Shown piece by piece: positions 1-6,525 of a stretch of DNA of 7,519 nucleotides. Within the stretch, counting starts at the first letter, position 1, and each line of letters starts with the position of its first letter. This stretch comes from Actinomycetes bacterium. Its GTDB lineage: Bacteria; Actinomycetota; Acidimicrobiia; Spongiisociales; UBA5794. Both the position numbers and the translations under genes were made by a program. The notes under the pieces were generated by a model, which had not been told where the DNA came from, did no database searches, and worked only from the letters and a program-made list of their open reading frames with translations. The stretch is taken from contig JAMBLH010000133.1 in NCBI GenBank assembly GCA_023336875.1, forward strand, positions 1-7,519, written 5' to 3'.

Positions 1-1182
1 GTCATCGCCATGGCATCGAGACAGGTCGACCAAACCACGGAGTCCATCGATCACGACGACGTCAGTGGCCTGGCCTTTGCTGGGATCCAGGCAATCGTTG
101 ACCCGCCGCGTCCTGAAGCAGCAGCTGCCATAGCGGCATGTCGGACAGCCGGTGTGAGGGTCAAGATGATTACCGGGGATCATCCGCTCACCGCTGAAGC
201 GATTGCAGAGCAGATCAGCATCGTCGACATGCGCGAAAGCGCGGTTACCGGCGCAGATCTTGAAACGTTGTCCGATACCGAACTCATTGCCGTGGCGCGG
301 CGCACGAACGTCTTTGCTCGAGTCTCGCCTGAACAGAAGCTTCGTCTTGTCGAAGCCCTCCAGGCCGATGGCCACGTCGTGGCAATGACCGGTGACGGTG
401 TGAACGATGCTCCCGCGCTGCGTAGGGCGGATGTTGGTGTTGCCATGGGCGAGCGTGGGACAGAGGTCGCAAAGGAAGCCGCAGATATCGTGCTCACCGA
501 TGACAACTTCGCGTCGATCGAAGCCGCGGTGGAGGAGGGCCGCGGTGTCTATGACAACCTCACGAAGTTCATTATCTGGACCCTGCCAACCAACCTTGGT
601 CAGGGACTCGTCATCATGGCCGCCGTTCTCGTCGGCGCGGTTCTCCCCATCCTCCCTCTCCAGATCCTGTGGATCAACATGACCACCGCCGTGGTACTCG
701 GCCTTACGCTTGCCTTTGAGCCAAGGGAGTCAGGCATCATGTTCCGCCCTCCTCGTGACCCTGACAAGCCGATAATCACAGGAACGCTTCTGATGCGCAT
801 CGTCCTCGTTGGGATGATCCTACTTGCGGGTGCTTTTGGATTGTTCGAGTACGAGCTTGCACTCGGCTCCAATGAATCCGTTGCGCGGACGGTCGCTGTC
901 GCCGTGTTTGTGGTTGTCCTTGGCTTCTACCTCCTCAATTCCCGGTCGTTGACGTTGTCAATGTTCCGAATAGGAGTGTTCTCGAATCCGATGATCTGGG
1001 TCGGTATTGGAATCATGGCGGCCCTGCAACTCCTGTATACCTATCTCCCTCTGATGAACAAGCTCTTCGAGTCTGCCCCGATCTCAGCTGCTCAGTGGGG
1101 AAGAGTCTTCGCCGTCGGATTCGCCGCCTACCTCATCGTTGGACTCGAGAAATGGATCAGACGGTCCATTGGGAACAGGTAG
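1..1182 (+). CDS. Cation-transporting P-type ATPase, CtpF-like, C-terminal part (5' end outside window)
   Basis: The frame is open to the left edge, so the first ATG at 10 is internal; 393 residues are visible. Counting from base 1, they show the end of the P domain: DPPR (34-37), TGD (58-60), FARVSPEQK (105-113) and the hinge motif MTGDGVNDAP (129-138). Membrane segments M5 to M10 follow from about residue 188. The DKTGT phosphorylation site and the actuator and nucleotide domains must lie upstream. The M5/M6 wording (WTLPTNLG, LQILWINMTTA, AFEPRESGIM, RPPRDPD) closely recalls actinobacterial CtpF, a P2-type pump reported to handle calcium. By alignment to SERCA, the E771 position is Gln201 and the D800 position is Ala230, so the transported ion is uncertain. 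The gene lies 68 bases upstream of the antiporter on the same strand and may be co-transcribed with it. An MgtA-like magnesium pump is less likely on M6 sequence. The class is very secure, the subfamily fairly so. Confidence 0.95.
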   Translation, partial: VIAMASRQVDQTTESIDHDDVSGLAFAGIQAIVDPPRPEAAAAIAACRTAGVRVKMITGDHPLTAEAIAEQISIVDMRESAVTGADLETLSDTELIAVARRTNVFARVSPEQKLRLVEALQADGHVVAMTGDGVNDAPALRRADVGVAMGERGTEVAKEAADIVLTDDNFASIEAAVEEGRGVYDNLTKFIIWTLPTNLGQGLVIMAAVLVGAVLPILPLQILWINMTTAVVLGLTLAFEPRESGIMFRPPRDPDKPIITGTLLMRIVLVGMILLAGAFGLFEYELALGSNESVARTVAVAVFVVVLGFYLLNSRSLTLSMFRIGVFSNPMIWVGIGIMAALQLLYTYLPLMNKLFESAPISAAQWGRVFAVGFAAYLIVGLEKWIRRSIGNR

Positions 1183-1199
1183 ATCTCATGCGGTACGGA

Positions 1200-1250
1200 G
1201 CGCGTGCTTCCAATCAAGGCGCGTGTTCCCTCTGGGTAGAGTGACCCACG
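1200..1250 (+). other. Short spacer with direct repeat and small dyad before the antiporter gene
   Basis: The 68-base gap after the ATPase contains GCGCGTG twice (1200-1206 and 1219-1225), each followed by a TTCC-like tail. It also holds a 5-bp dyad, TGGGT (1233-1237) with ACCCA (1244-1248), which ends two bases before the ATG at 1251. No strong Shine-Dalgarno is visible; the best is a weak GAG at 1239-1241, which lies in the loop of the dyad. This may mean weak or structured initiation of the antiporter, but the elements are short and could be chance. Confidence 0.25.
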
Positions 1251-2864
1251 ATGGATTTAGCACTGATCGTTGTTGCCTACGCCTTTGGACTGCTTGCGTC
1301 GCGGGTCCATCTCCCTCCTCTCGTGGGCTACCTCGTTGCCGGCTTTGTGCTGCACGCCATGGGGTTCGATACCACAACAGGTATCGAGACGCTCGCACAG
1401 ATCGGCGTCTACCTGCTCTTGTTCACGATCGGCCTCAAGCTGAACGTCCATTTCCTTGCTCGGCCCGCCGTCTGGGGAACAGCAACGATCCAGATGATCA
1501 CGATCTCCGTGGTCACCGCGGGTGTGCTGCTTGGCATTGGAGCTCTCGGTCTTCCGCTCGCCAGCGGTCTGGATCTCGAACAAGCCATGCTGCTGGGATT
1601 CGCGTTTTCGTTCTCGAGCACTGTCCTTGCTGTGAAACTCCTCGAATCGATGAACGAGACCGGATCCCTCGCTGGCCGTGCAGCGGTTGGTGTTCTGATC
1701 ATCCAGGATGTGTTCGCGGTTGTGTTCCTTACCTTCACCGCAAGCACCTCCCCCACGTGGATGGCCGTGCCAATGGTCCTGGTCATTGTTGCGCTGCGTC
1801 CCACCTTTGGCTGGCTGACAGCCCGCACAGGGCACGGCGAGCTTTTCGTCCTGCTCGGATTCGTGCTCGCCGTTGGTATCGGAGCTGGCGGTTTTGAGCT
1901 TGTCGGCCTCAAACCTGAGCTTGGTGCGCTGCTTGCCGGGATTGCTGTCTCGCCCTATAGACAGGCTGGCGAGATGGCTGATCGCCTGCTCGATTTCAAG
2001 GATCTGTTTCTCGTCGGCTTCTTCCTCTCAATAGGGCTCGCGGGTACCCCGCCGATCGCGGCGTATGTCGTTGCAGGAGTGATGCTGCTCCTCATCCCTG
2101 TCAAGGGAGCAATGTTCTTTGTCCTCTTCACCCGTTTCCGGCTGAGGACTCGCACCGCCCTGCACTCCTCGTTGACCTTGTCGAGCTACAGCGAGTTTGG
2201 GTTGATCGTCGCGAGTGCGAGTCTCGCTGCCGGGTACCTCGAGCAGGAGTGGGTGTCTGGAATCGCTGTCGCCGTTGCAGGGTCGTTTGTTGTCGCGTCC
2301 ATCGGCAACACGATCCGATATCCAGTGCATGGAATTCTCGCGGATCGCCTCAAGATGTTCGAGCGACTGCCTCGGCTGCCCGAGGACGCGGTTCTCGACT
2401 GCGGAAAGGCACGCGTCCTGATCCTCGGCATGGGTCGGGTCGGGGCGGGAGCGTACGATGAGATTGCCCATCGGCGTGGTGCTGTTGTGGTTGGGGTTGA
2501 TCGCAGTGAGCGTTCAGCAACGTTCCACACAGGCAAGGGAAGGAATGTCATCCGAGGTGATGCACTCGACCGAGATTTCTGGGAAAGACTCCGATTTCGG
2601 GACGAGGTCGAGTTGGTCGTGGTTGCAACCGATAACCACACATCGAATCTCGAGTGCGTTGCGCGTACAAAGGAGTACCTACCCGATGCCCAGATCGGAG
2701 CGATTGCGAGATACCCCGACCAGGTGATCGAATTGCAGGATGCAGGAGTTGACGTCGCGCGGAACCTCTACGAAGAGGCAGGGCAGGGACTTGCGGATGA
2801 CGCGATAGTGACGATTTGGGGGTCTCGTCCCGATGCGGACCCCACGGACCATCCAGAGTCTTGA
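1251..2864 (+). CDS. Kef-type cation:proton antiporter (CPA2) with C-terminal RCK/TrkA-N domain
   Basis: This 537-residue protein has an N-terminal CPA2 exchanger domain (about 1-360) with roughly a dozen hydrophobic segments. Recognisable parts are LPPLVGYLVAG (21-31), FSSTVLAVKLLE (121-132), GRAAVGVLIIQD (142-153, with the Gln-Asp pair typical of Kef proteins), FFLSIGL (257-263) and SSYSEFGLI (311-319). From about 386 follows a cytoplasmic Rossmann-type RCK/TrkA-N domain with GMGRVGAG (393-400) and an acidic strand end at VVGVD (413-417). Such domains bind NAD(H) or adenine nucleotides and gate transport. The chain ends about 30 residues after this domain, so a TrkA-C domain appears absent. 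The expected role is inner-membrane exchange of K+ or another monovalent cation for protons, in pH and osmotic balance; the ion cannot be read from sequence. The ATG at 1251 is the natural start because the first helix begins at once. It converges with the USP operon. Confidence 0.93.
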   Translation: MDLALIVVAYAFGLLASRVHLPPLVGYLVAGFVLHAMGFDTTTGIETLAQIGVYLLLFTIGLKLNVHFLARPAVWGTATIQMITISVVTAGVLLGIGALGLPLASGLDLEQAMLLGFAFSFSSTVLAVKLLESMNETGSLAGRAAVGVLIIQDVFAVVFLTFTASTSPTWMAVPMVLVIVALRPTFGWLTARTGHGELFVLLGFVLAVGIGAGGFELVGLKPELGALLAGIAVSPYRQAGEMADRLLDFKDLFLVGFFLSIGLAGTPPIAAYVVAGVMLLLIPVKGAMFFVLFTRFRLRTRTALHSSLTLSSYSEFGLIVASASLAAGYLEQEWVSGIAVAVAGSFVVASIGNTIRYPVHGILADRLKMFERLPRLPEDAVLDCGKARVLILGMGRVGAGAYDEIAHRRGAVVVGVDRSERSATFHTGKGRNVIRGDALDRDFWERLRFRDEVELVVVATDNHTSNLECVARTKEYLPDAQIGAIARYPDQVIELQDAGVDVARNLYEEAGQGLADDAIVTIWGSRPDADPTDHPES

Positions 2865-2878
2865 GTGCAGCGACTCGG

Positions 2879-3793
2879 CTACCTGGTACCAGTGAGCTCC
2901 ACTGGTGTTGTGAATCCGCTTGGTTTGACTGCGAGGATAGGGATTGCCACATTGTCGATGATCGTTTCGGCGTTGGTGCCGATGAACAGTCCCGGCGTGT
3001 CGGTGCGTGCAACCGTGCCCATCACAATGAGATCCATGTTGCACGATGCGGCGACGTCTGGGACCACCTCTCCTGCTATGCCGTTGACGATGTGAATACG
3101 GTGAGAGAACGACGCAAGATCGTATCCATCAAGGAGTAGATCTGTGTTGTGCCGTGCGCTCTCCTCGGCAGCGCGACGCGCCTGGGCAATCCTCGTAACT
3201 GCATTTGGATGGCCGAGGAGAGCCGCCTCGCGAAGTGCCGTCTCGCCCGGGAGATTCCACGCATGGACGATCGAGAGCTCGCCATTGGTACGCCGCGCAA
3301 GAGACGTCGCAAGATCAAGCACGAGAGTATTGAGTGAGACTCGCACCGGATCTGTGGGGTCCGGGTCGATCGCAGCGAGGATGCGGTTAGGGACAGAATG
3401 GCCCGGTTTCATTACCCACACCGGGACGGGACACTTGCGCAGCAGATGCAAGGTAGTGCTGCTGTATCCCTCGGCCGAGTCAGGGATTACAACCAGGTCG
3501 TAGCCCTGGCTGAGTACAAGTCGGATGATCTCGATGAACCGAGTTCCGACACCGATTGTGATCGGCTCCGCCTTGTAGGCATGATCGCCGACGATGCTGC
3601 GGATCTGTTCCGTTCTCATTCCGGACCAGAGGTCCTCAAGGTCGTCGTATCCCGAATGTGGCATCCTGTCAATGACGTCGACAACACCGAGTTGAGCGTT
3701 GTTCCTCTCGGCGAGATTCAGGGTGTACGCGAACGCCTCGGCGGTGAATGCATCGGCTTCGGCTACCAGGAGTATGTTCTTGAATCGCTTCAC
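2879..3793 (-). CDS. UspE-like tandem universal stress protein
   Basis: This is a 304-residue cytoplasmic protein with two Usp domains (about 3-130 and 137-298). I chose the GTG at 3793 because AAGGAG stands six bases before it (3800-3805) and the protein then begins KRFKNILLV, as its paralogues do; an upstream extension to 3931 would overlap the preceding gene. Domain 1 lacks the nucleotide motif and carries HLLRKCPVPVW (116-126). Domain 2 starts RILAAIDPDP and has GTVARTDTPGLFIGT (259-273). This follows the Usp pattern G-2x-G-9x-G-(S/T) except that the second Gly is Ala. The VMGTVAR and AVKPSGFTTPVEL stretches recall E. coli UspE, a stress protein linked to motility and survival. Only 16 bases separate it from the preceding USP gene, so it is the last gene of the operon. 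Its exact role is unknown; it could bind AMP/ATP weakly or act by protein contact. Confidence 0.9.
   Translation of the reverse strand: MKRFKNILLVAEADAFTAEAFAYTLNLAERNNAQLGVVDVIDRMPHSGYDDLEDLWSGMRTEQIRSIVGDHAYKAEPITIGVGTRFIEIIRLVLSQGYDLVVIPDSAEGYSSTTLHLLRKCPVPVWVMKPGHSVPNRILAAIDPDPTDPVRVSLNTLVLDLATSLARRTNGELSIVHAWNLPGETALREAALLGHPNAVTRIAQARRAAEESARHNTDLLLDGYDLASFSHRIHIVNGIAGEVVPDVAASCNMDLIVMGTVARTDTPGLFIGTNAETIIDNVAIPILAVKPSGFTTPVELTGTR
2888..2906. terminator. Hairpin at the convergent gene junction, possible terminator
   Basis: ACCAGTG (2888-2894) and CACTGGT (2900-2906) form a perfect 7-bp stem with a 5-base loop AGCTC. Overlapping it is the 10-bp palindrome CTGGTACCAG (2883-2892). The hairpin starts 23 bases after the antiporter stop and lies inside the last codons of the converging USP gene. 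No T-run follows on either strand, so it is not a textbook intrinsic terminator. It could still help stop + strand transcripts entering the operon from the wrong side. Confidence 0.35.
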
Positions 3794-3799
3794 TGGGAT

Positions 3800-3805
3800 C
3801 TCCTT
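3800..3805 (-). promoter_or_regulatory. Ribosome binding site fixing the GTG start at 3793
   Basis: AAGGAG on the minus strand, six bases before the GTG, fills most of the 16-base gap between the two USP genes. It decides the start in favour of GTG 3793 over the longer reading. Confidence 0.8.
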
Positions 3806-3809
3806 GTGG

Positions 3810-4682
3810 TTATGCGCTGGCCTTGAGGTCGGATGCCATTGGAATGATTGCCAGCGGCAGCGGACTGTGTCGAACGAGGTACGATGCCGTCCCTCCGAGC
3901 CCGGCGAACTGACCCGAGCCGTGTTGACCAACGATGATCAGACCCGCACCGTTCTTGCGTGCCGTCTCGATGAGGCAGATGCGAGGGTCCCCGTTCGTCA
4001 CAACTGGCTCGTAGGAAACACCGAGACCGCGGAACACGGCGCAGTGATCCTTGTCGAAGCTGAGGTGTGACACGGTCATCATCTCGTCGAGTCGTTCCAC
4101 CGAGTGCTCGGCGCCCGGGTCGATGCAACGCACGACCGTTGCCGCTGCGCCCAGACCTGAGCACAGGGTTGCGGTCCAGGCCGCAACGGCCTCAGAGACC
4201 GGCGAACCATCGAGTCCGACGACCACGTGATCGACCTCCATCGGACCTTGAACCTGAGGCACGACAACGAGCGGCCGCGTGACGCTGAAAAGGAGCTTTC
4301 GGCTGACAGATCCGAGCATGAGGCCTGCTATTGGTCCGAGACCCCTCGTACCGACGACGAGGAGTGCCACATCGGGCCGTCTCGATGCTTCCTCGAGCGC
4401 ATCTGCAGCCGGTCCCCGCAGCTTCAGATACTCAATGTTCTCAACCCCGGCAGAATCTGCGGCTTCGTGGAGCAGCTCGTCGAGCTGGTGCTCGATGTCG
4501 TCTGGGGGGCGTGCGGGGGTGCCTCCGGCAGAGTGATCCACTTTGAGGATATTGCGCCATGCCACCGCTGCGGTCACCGTGATACCTAGGTGCTCAGCGA
4601 GCGTAGCCGCCCACTTCAATGCTTCAATCGAAGCGTCGGAACCATCGACACCGACAAGAATCTTTCTGGTTTCGGTATTCAT
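3810..4682 (-). CDS. Tandem universal stress protein, ATP-binding UspA type
   Basis: This 290-residue cytoplasmic protein has two Usp domains (about 5-142 and 150-283). Domain 1 opens with KILVGVDGS (7-15) and has an intact nucleotide motif, GTRGLGPIAGLMLGS (111-125), matching G-2x-G-9x-G-S. Domain 2 opens with VVVGLDGS (153-160) and has GQHGSGQFAGLGGT (252-265), which is one residue shorter (8x rather than 9x). At least the first half should bind ATP. This places it with mycobacterial-type double USPs rather than with the UspE-like proteins around it. The ATG at 4682 has AGAGAGG eight bases upstream (4691-4697). It follows the gene relic by 31 bases and precedes the 2879-3793 gene by 16, so it sits mid-operon. 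The family is linked to hypoxia, starvation and persistence; the precise target is unknown. Confidence 0.92.
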   Translation of the reverse strand: MNTETRKILVGVDGSDASIEALKWAATLAEHLGITVTAAVAWRNILKVDHSAGGTPARPPDDIEHQLDELLHEAADSAGVENIEYLKLRGPAADALEEASRRPDVALLVVGTRGLGPIAGLMLGSVSRKLLFSVTRPLVVVPQVQGPMEVDHVVVGLDGSPVSEAVAAWTATLCSGLGAAATVVRCIDPGAEHSVERLDEMMTVSHLSFDKDHCAVFRGLGVSYEPVVTNGDPRICLIETARKNGAGLIIVGQHGSGQFAGLGGTASYLVRHSPLPLAIIPMASDLKASA

Positions 4683-4713
4683 AGTTACTACCTCTCTCTT
4701 TCTCCCACGAAAC

Positions 4714-4859
4714 TCACATGGCGAACAGGGCCGCTGCAGCGACCATCTCGATCCAGAATCCGCGTCGTGGCGTCAGTGGGCCTGCCAGGATGACCGCGAG
4801 GGGACCAACGTTGCGCCGAGGTATCCCAGGGCCCACAGCGCCTGAGTTCTCCTCTTCAC
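4714..4859 (-). pseudogene. Frameshifted N-terminal relic, resembling a ferric reductase-like membrane protein
   Basis: A GTG at 4859 follows a strong AGGAGGT (4863-4869) and opens a frame starting VKRRTQALWALGYLGATLVP, which then hits TGA at 4773. In the -1 phase, from the CCCC run at about 4799-4802, reading continues PLAVILAGPLTPRRGFW, then IEMVAAAALFAM, to a TGA at 4714. Adding one base at the C run joins the halves into a 48-residue peptide with a membrane segment. It looks to me like the start of actinobacterial ferric reductase-like (flavocytochrome-type) membrane proteins, which carry a Leu-rich helix followed by a GRGFW-type motif; that match is from memory. Everything downstream of the first 48 residues is missing and the next USP begins 31 bases later. 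It sits in phase with the operon, between two USP genes. A small membrane protein with a sequencing error is the main alternative. Confidence 0.5.
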
Positions 4860-4925
4860 CTGACCTCCTCTCTGGTGGTGTTCCCGGCGAGGGAGTTCGG
4901 TCGCGATCCACCTTGTGCAGGGCAC

Positions 4926-5858
4926 TCAGGTCTCGACGGTGACCGGGGTCACGAATCCCTGTGGTTTAACCGCAAGAACTGAGCAGTCGACTGTGTCGAG
5001 GATCCGCTCGGCTGTGTTGCCGATGACGAGTCCGGCTATACCTGTGCGTGCAACTGTCCCCATCACGATCAATGTGACGTTCTTCTCGATGACCAGTGGC
5101 GGGATGATCTTCTCCGGCGCACCCTTGATCAGGTGCACGGTGTGGTCGATAGCTGTCAGATCGTATCGATCCACAAGCGTGCTGAGGGCCTCTGCATGTT
5201 CATCTCGAGTGGCCTCCACCATGAGATCCACCTCAGTCGACGCCATCGAGACATGCGGACTTGATCGCAACGAGGACTCACCCTCGAATATCCAGGTATG
5301 GACGACCTCAAGTTCTCCTGCGTCGAGAATTGCAAGAGATGTCGCCAGATCCATGATCAACTTGTTCAGGGGACCGCTCTCCTTCTCGTCCGGACCTACA
5401 GCGGCGAGTATCTTCGTGTGCTGTGTCCTGGTGGGGCGAACCACCCACACAGGGCAGGGGCATTTGCGAAGAAGATGCTTGGTTCTGGGTGCAAATCCAG
5501 CGATTCCAGCCTCTTCGGGCGTGATCACGAGGTCGTGATTGATCGTGATCACTCGGCGAATCGTCTCGACAAATGGAACGCCAACTTCGACGGCCACGGC
5601 GATTCGAAGCTGGTCGACACCATACTTGTCTGCGAGTTGCTCGAGTTTTCTCCTTCTCTCTCCAACAAGTGTGGCCTGGAGGTCGAGACCTTGGCGCTTG
5701 GCTCTCTTCGCGCGCCGCTTGGGAATCTCTTCCACTGTGCTCGCAAGAGTGAGCCGCGCCGAGTTGCGCAGAGCCAACTCCGTCGCCCGCTCCATTGCTG
5801 GACCCATATCGGTTCCATCCGCCGGGTCGACCAAGAGGATGTTCTGGAACCGCTTCAT
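4926..5858 (-). CDS. UspE-like tandem universal stress protein, first gene of the operon
   Basis: This 310-residue protein has two Usp domains (about 3-141 and 148-304). The ATG at 5858 has AAGGAGG five bases upstream (5864-5870). Domain 1 begins KRFQNILLVDPADGTD, carries an unusually basic stretch KRRAKRAKR (47-55), and has HLLRKCPCPVW (128-138). Domain 2 begins KILAAVGPDE and has GTVARTGIAGLVIGN (267-281), which is G-2x-A-9x-G-N. The end CSVLAVKPQGFVTPV matches UspE-type proteins. It lies directly behind the intergenic promoter region and should be the first gene of the minus-strand operon. The Ala in the motif and the Arg/Lys-rich segment set it apart from the ATP-binding USP downstream. 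The function is a general stress role; the partner is unknown. Confidence 0.92.
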   Translation of the reverse strand: MKRFQNILLVDPADGTDMGPAMERATELALRNSARLTLASTVEEIPKRRAKRAKRQGLDLQATLVGERRRKLEQLADKYGVDQLRIAVAVEVGVPFVETIRRVITINHDLVITPEEAGIAGFAPRTKHLLRKCPCPVWVVRPTRTQHTKILAAVGPDEKESGPLNKLIMDLATSLAILDAGELEVVHTWIFEGESSLRSSPHVSMASTEVDLMVEATRDEHAEALSTLVDRYDLTAIDHTVHLIKGAPEKIIPPLVIEKNVTLIVMGTVARTGIAGLVIGNTAERILDTVDCSVLAVKPQGFVTPVTVET

Positions 5859-5900
5859 GGTTTCCTCCTTGCTATCACGCTTGCCTGATTCATACGAAGC

Positions 5901-5931
5901 ATAATACCTGTTATTAAATACAGGATATCAG
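5901..5931 (-). promoter_or_regulatory. Candidate promoter of the USP operon
   Basis: On the minus strand TATTAT (5901-5906) fits a -10 box. CTGATA (5926-5931) is the best -35 match (four of six bases) at a long 19-bp spacing. Transcription would start near 5894, giving a leader of about 35 bases before the ATG at 5858. The region is clearly A+T-rich against its surroundings. The palindrome at 5907-5924 fills the spacer exactly, so a bound protein would cover the promoter. Confidence 0.45.
5907..5924. promoter_or_regulatory. 18-bp imperfect palindrome, operator candidate
   Basis: CCTGTTATTAAATACAGG reads as an inverted repeat with perfect CCTGT/ACAGG arms and an A+T-rich centre. Fourteen of 18 positions match its own reverse complement. 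It lies next to the likely -10 box of the USP operon and in the divergent region shared with the winged-helix regulator. The size and placement suit a dimeric winged-helix protein acting as a repressor, but the binding protein is inferred. Confidence 0.5.
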
Positions 5932-5992
5932 TAGCGTACAAAATGGTCAATGGCTTTGTCCCGTTTCGGCGAGTTCAGCACGTTGCTCGGTC

Positions 5993-6006
5993 CCAACCTG
6001 GGTTGG
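5993..6006. promoter_or_regulatory. 14-bp perfect dyad upstream of the regulator gene
   Basis: CCAACC and GGTTGG flank a TG centre. The dyad lies about 48 bases before the regulator start and overlaps a possible -35 region (TTGGCT at 6003-6008). No convincing -10 box follows: TAACGT at 6024-6029 is weak. It differs in sequence from the 5907-5924 palindrome, so it may serve another protein or be chance. Confidence 0.3.
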
Positions 6007-6053
6007 CTGTATCATGACATGCGTAACGTATTTGATACCGCTGTGGAGAAGTG

Positions 6054-6356
6054 ATGACCAGCACAGACAATCGACCATGGACGTTCCTCACGAATCATGC
6101 CCGCGTTCTTGTCATGATCTCCTCGGACCCCGAGATCAGGTTGCGCGACCTCTCTGCAACAATTGGGATCACTGAGCGGTCCGCACAGCGCATCGTCGCT
6201 GAGCTTGAGGAGGGTGGGTACCTCACCCACGAAAAGGTCGGGCGGCGAAACCGCTACGAGGTGAGTCTTGGCGTGGGCCTACGTCATCCTCACGAACAGG
6301 ACGTCGAGGTTGGCATGCTGCTCGCCCTCTTCTCAGATGCGGGGATCGACTCCTAA
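6054..6356 (+). CDS. Small winged helix-turn-helix transcriptional regulator
   Basis: This 100-residue protein consists of little more than a DNA-binding domain. A first helix (WTFLTNHARVLVMISS, 9-24) leads to a helix-turn-helix at about 29-52: LRDLSATIGITERSAQRIVAELEE, with the recognition helix near 40-52. A wing follows at 55-70 (GYLTHEKVGRRNRYEV), then a short hydrophobic C-terminal helix (VGMLLALF) that may serve for dimerisation. It resembles MarR/ArsR-like single-domain regulators. There is no visible ligand domain or metal-binding cysteine pair; no cysteine occurs at all. The ATG at 6054 is preferred because GGAG (6044-6047) is then six bases away, although the GTG directly before it at 6051 is possible. 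It is divergent from the USP operon and upstream of another USP gene, so it probably controls one or both and perhaps itself. The regulatory target is inferred. Confidence 0.85.
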   Translation: MTSTDNRPWTFLTNHARVLVMISSDPEIRLRDLSATIGITERSAQRIVAELEEGGYLTHEKVGRRNRYEVSLGVGLRHPHEQDVEVGMLLALFSDAGIDS

Positions 6357-6401
6357 ATCTCCGACCACACGCATTTGCGCCGATCTGGCACATACCTCTG
6401 C

Positions 6402-6431
6402 CGATATCTCTCATATGTGATATGTTTATCG
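6402..6431. promoter_or_regulatory. Nested A+T-rich dyad and possible promoter before the last USP gene
   Basis: CATAT-GTG-ATATG (6412-6424) is a perfect 5-bp dyad. It is enclosed by CGATA (6402-6406) and TATCG (6427-6431), with unequal spacers of five and two bases. A weak -10 candidate, TATGTT (6421-6426), overlaps the dyad; the -35 (CTGCCG, 6398-6403) is poor. The dyad is about 100 bases before the gene start. It suggests that the 6526 gene has its own controlled promoter rather than only reading through from the regulator gene. Confidence 0.4.
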
Positions 6432-6525
6432 TGAGTTAGGTGACACATGTCGGTGACGGCGTCGGTCGTGCCCTCTGCCAGAAAAGCAATCGGCAGTGAG
6501 AGCTCCAGATCAGGAAGGAGCCCAG

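Noticed and set aside
1200..1230. GCGCGTG direct repeat as a mobile-element footprint or attachment site
   Set aside because: Seven bases is too short, and no inserted gene, inverted ends or integrase is nearby.
1139..1897. 252-codon + strand frame overlapping the ATPase end and the antiporter
   Set aside because: It overlaps the well-supported antiporter in another phase, is rich in Arg/Ser/Pro/His as shadow frames are, and has no recognisable domain.
3793..3931. N-terminal extension of the 2879-3793 USP by 46 residues
   Set aside because: The added residues overlap the upstream gene, have no Usp character, and a good AAGGAG marks the GTG at 3793.
4714..4911. Intact 65-codon frame read from the ATG at 4911
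   Set aside because: Its first part (Arg/Pro/Glu-rich) looks non-coding and has no ribosome binding site. The strong site and hydrophobic start belong to the other phase beginning at 4859, so a frameshifted relic explains it better.
4915..5888. Long + strand frames (4915-5538 and 5298-5888) opposite the first USP gene
   Set aside because: They lie antisense to a clear two-domain USP with a strong ribosome binding site and show no family features of their own.
5859..6053. DosR-type regulatory box in the divergent region
   Set aside because: No GGGAC/GTCCC pair with proper spacing is present; the palindromes seen have different sequences.
6496..6525. Earlier ATG start for the last USP gene
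   Set aside because: It adds ten residues not shared with the paralogues, while AAGGAG is placed ideally for the ATG at 6526.
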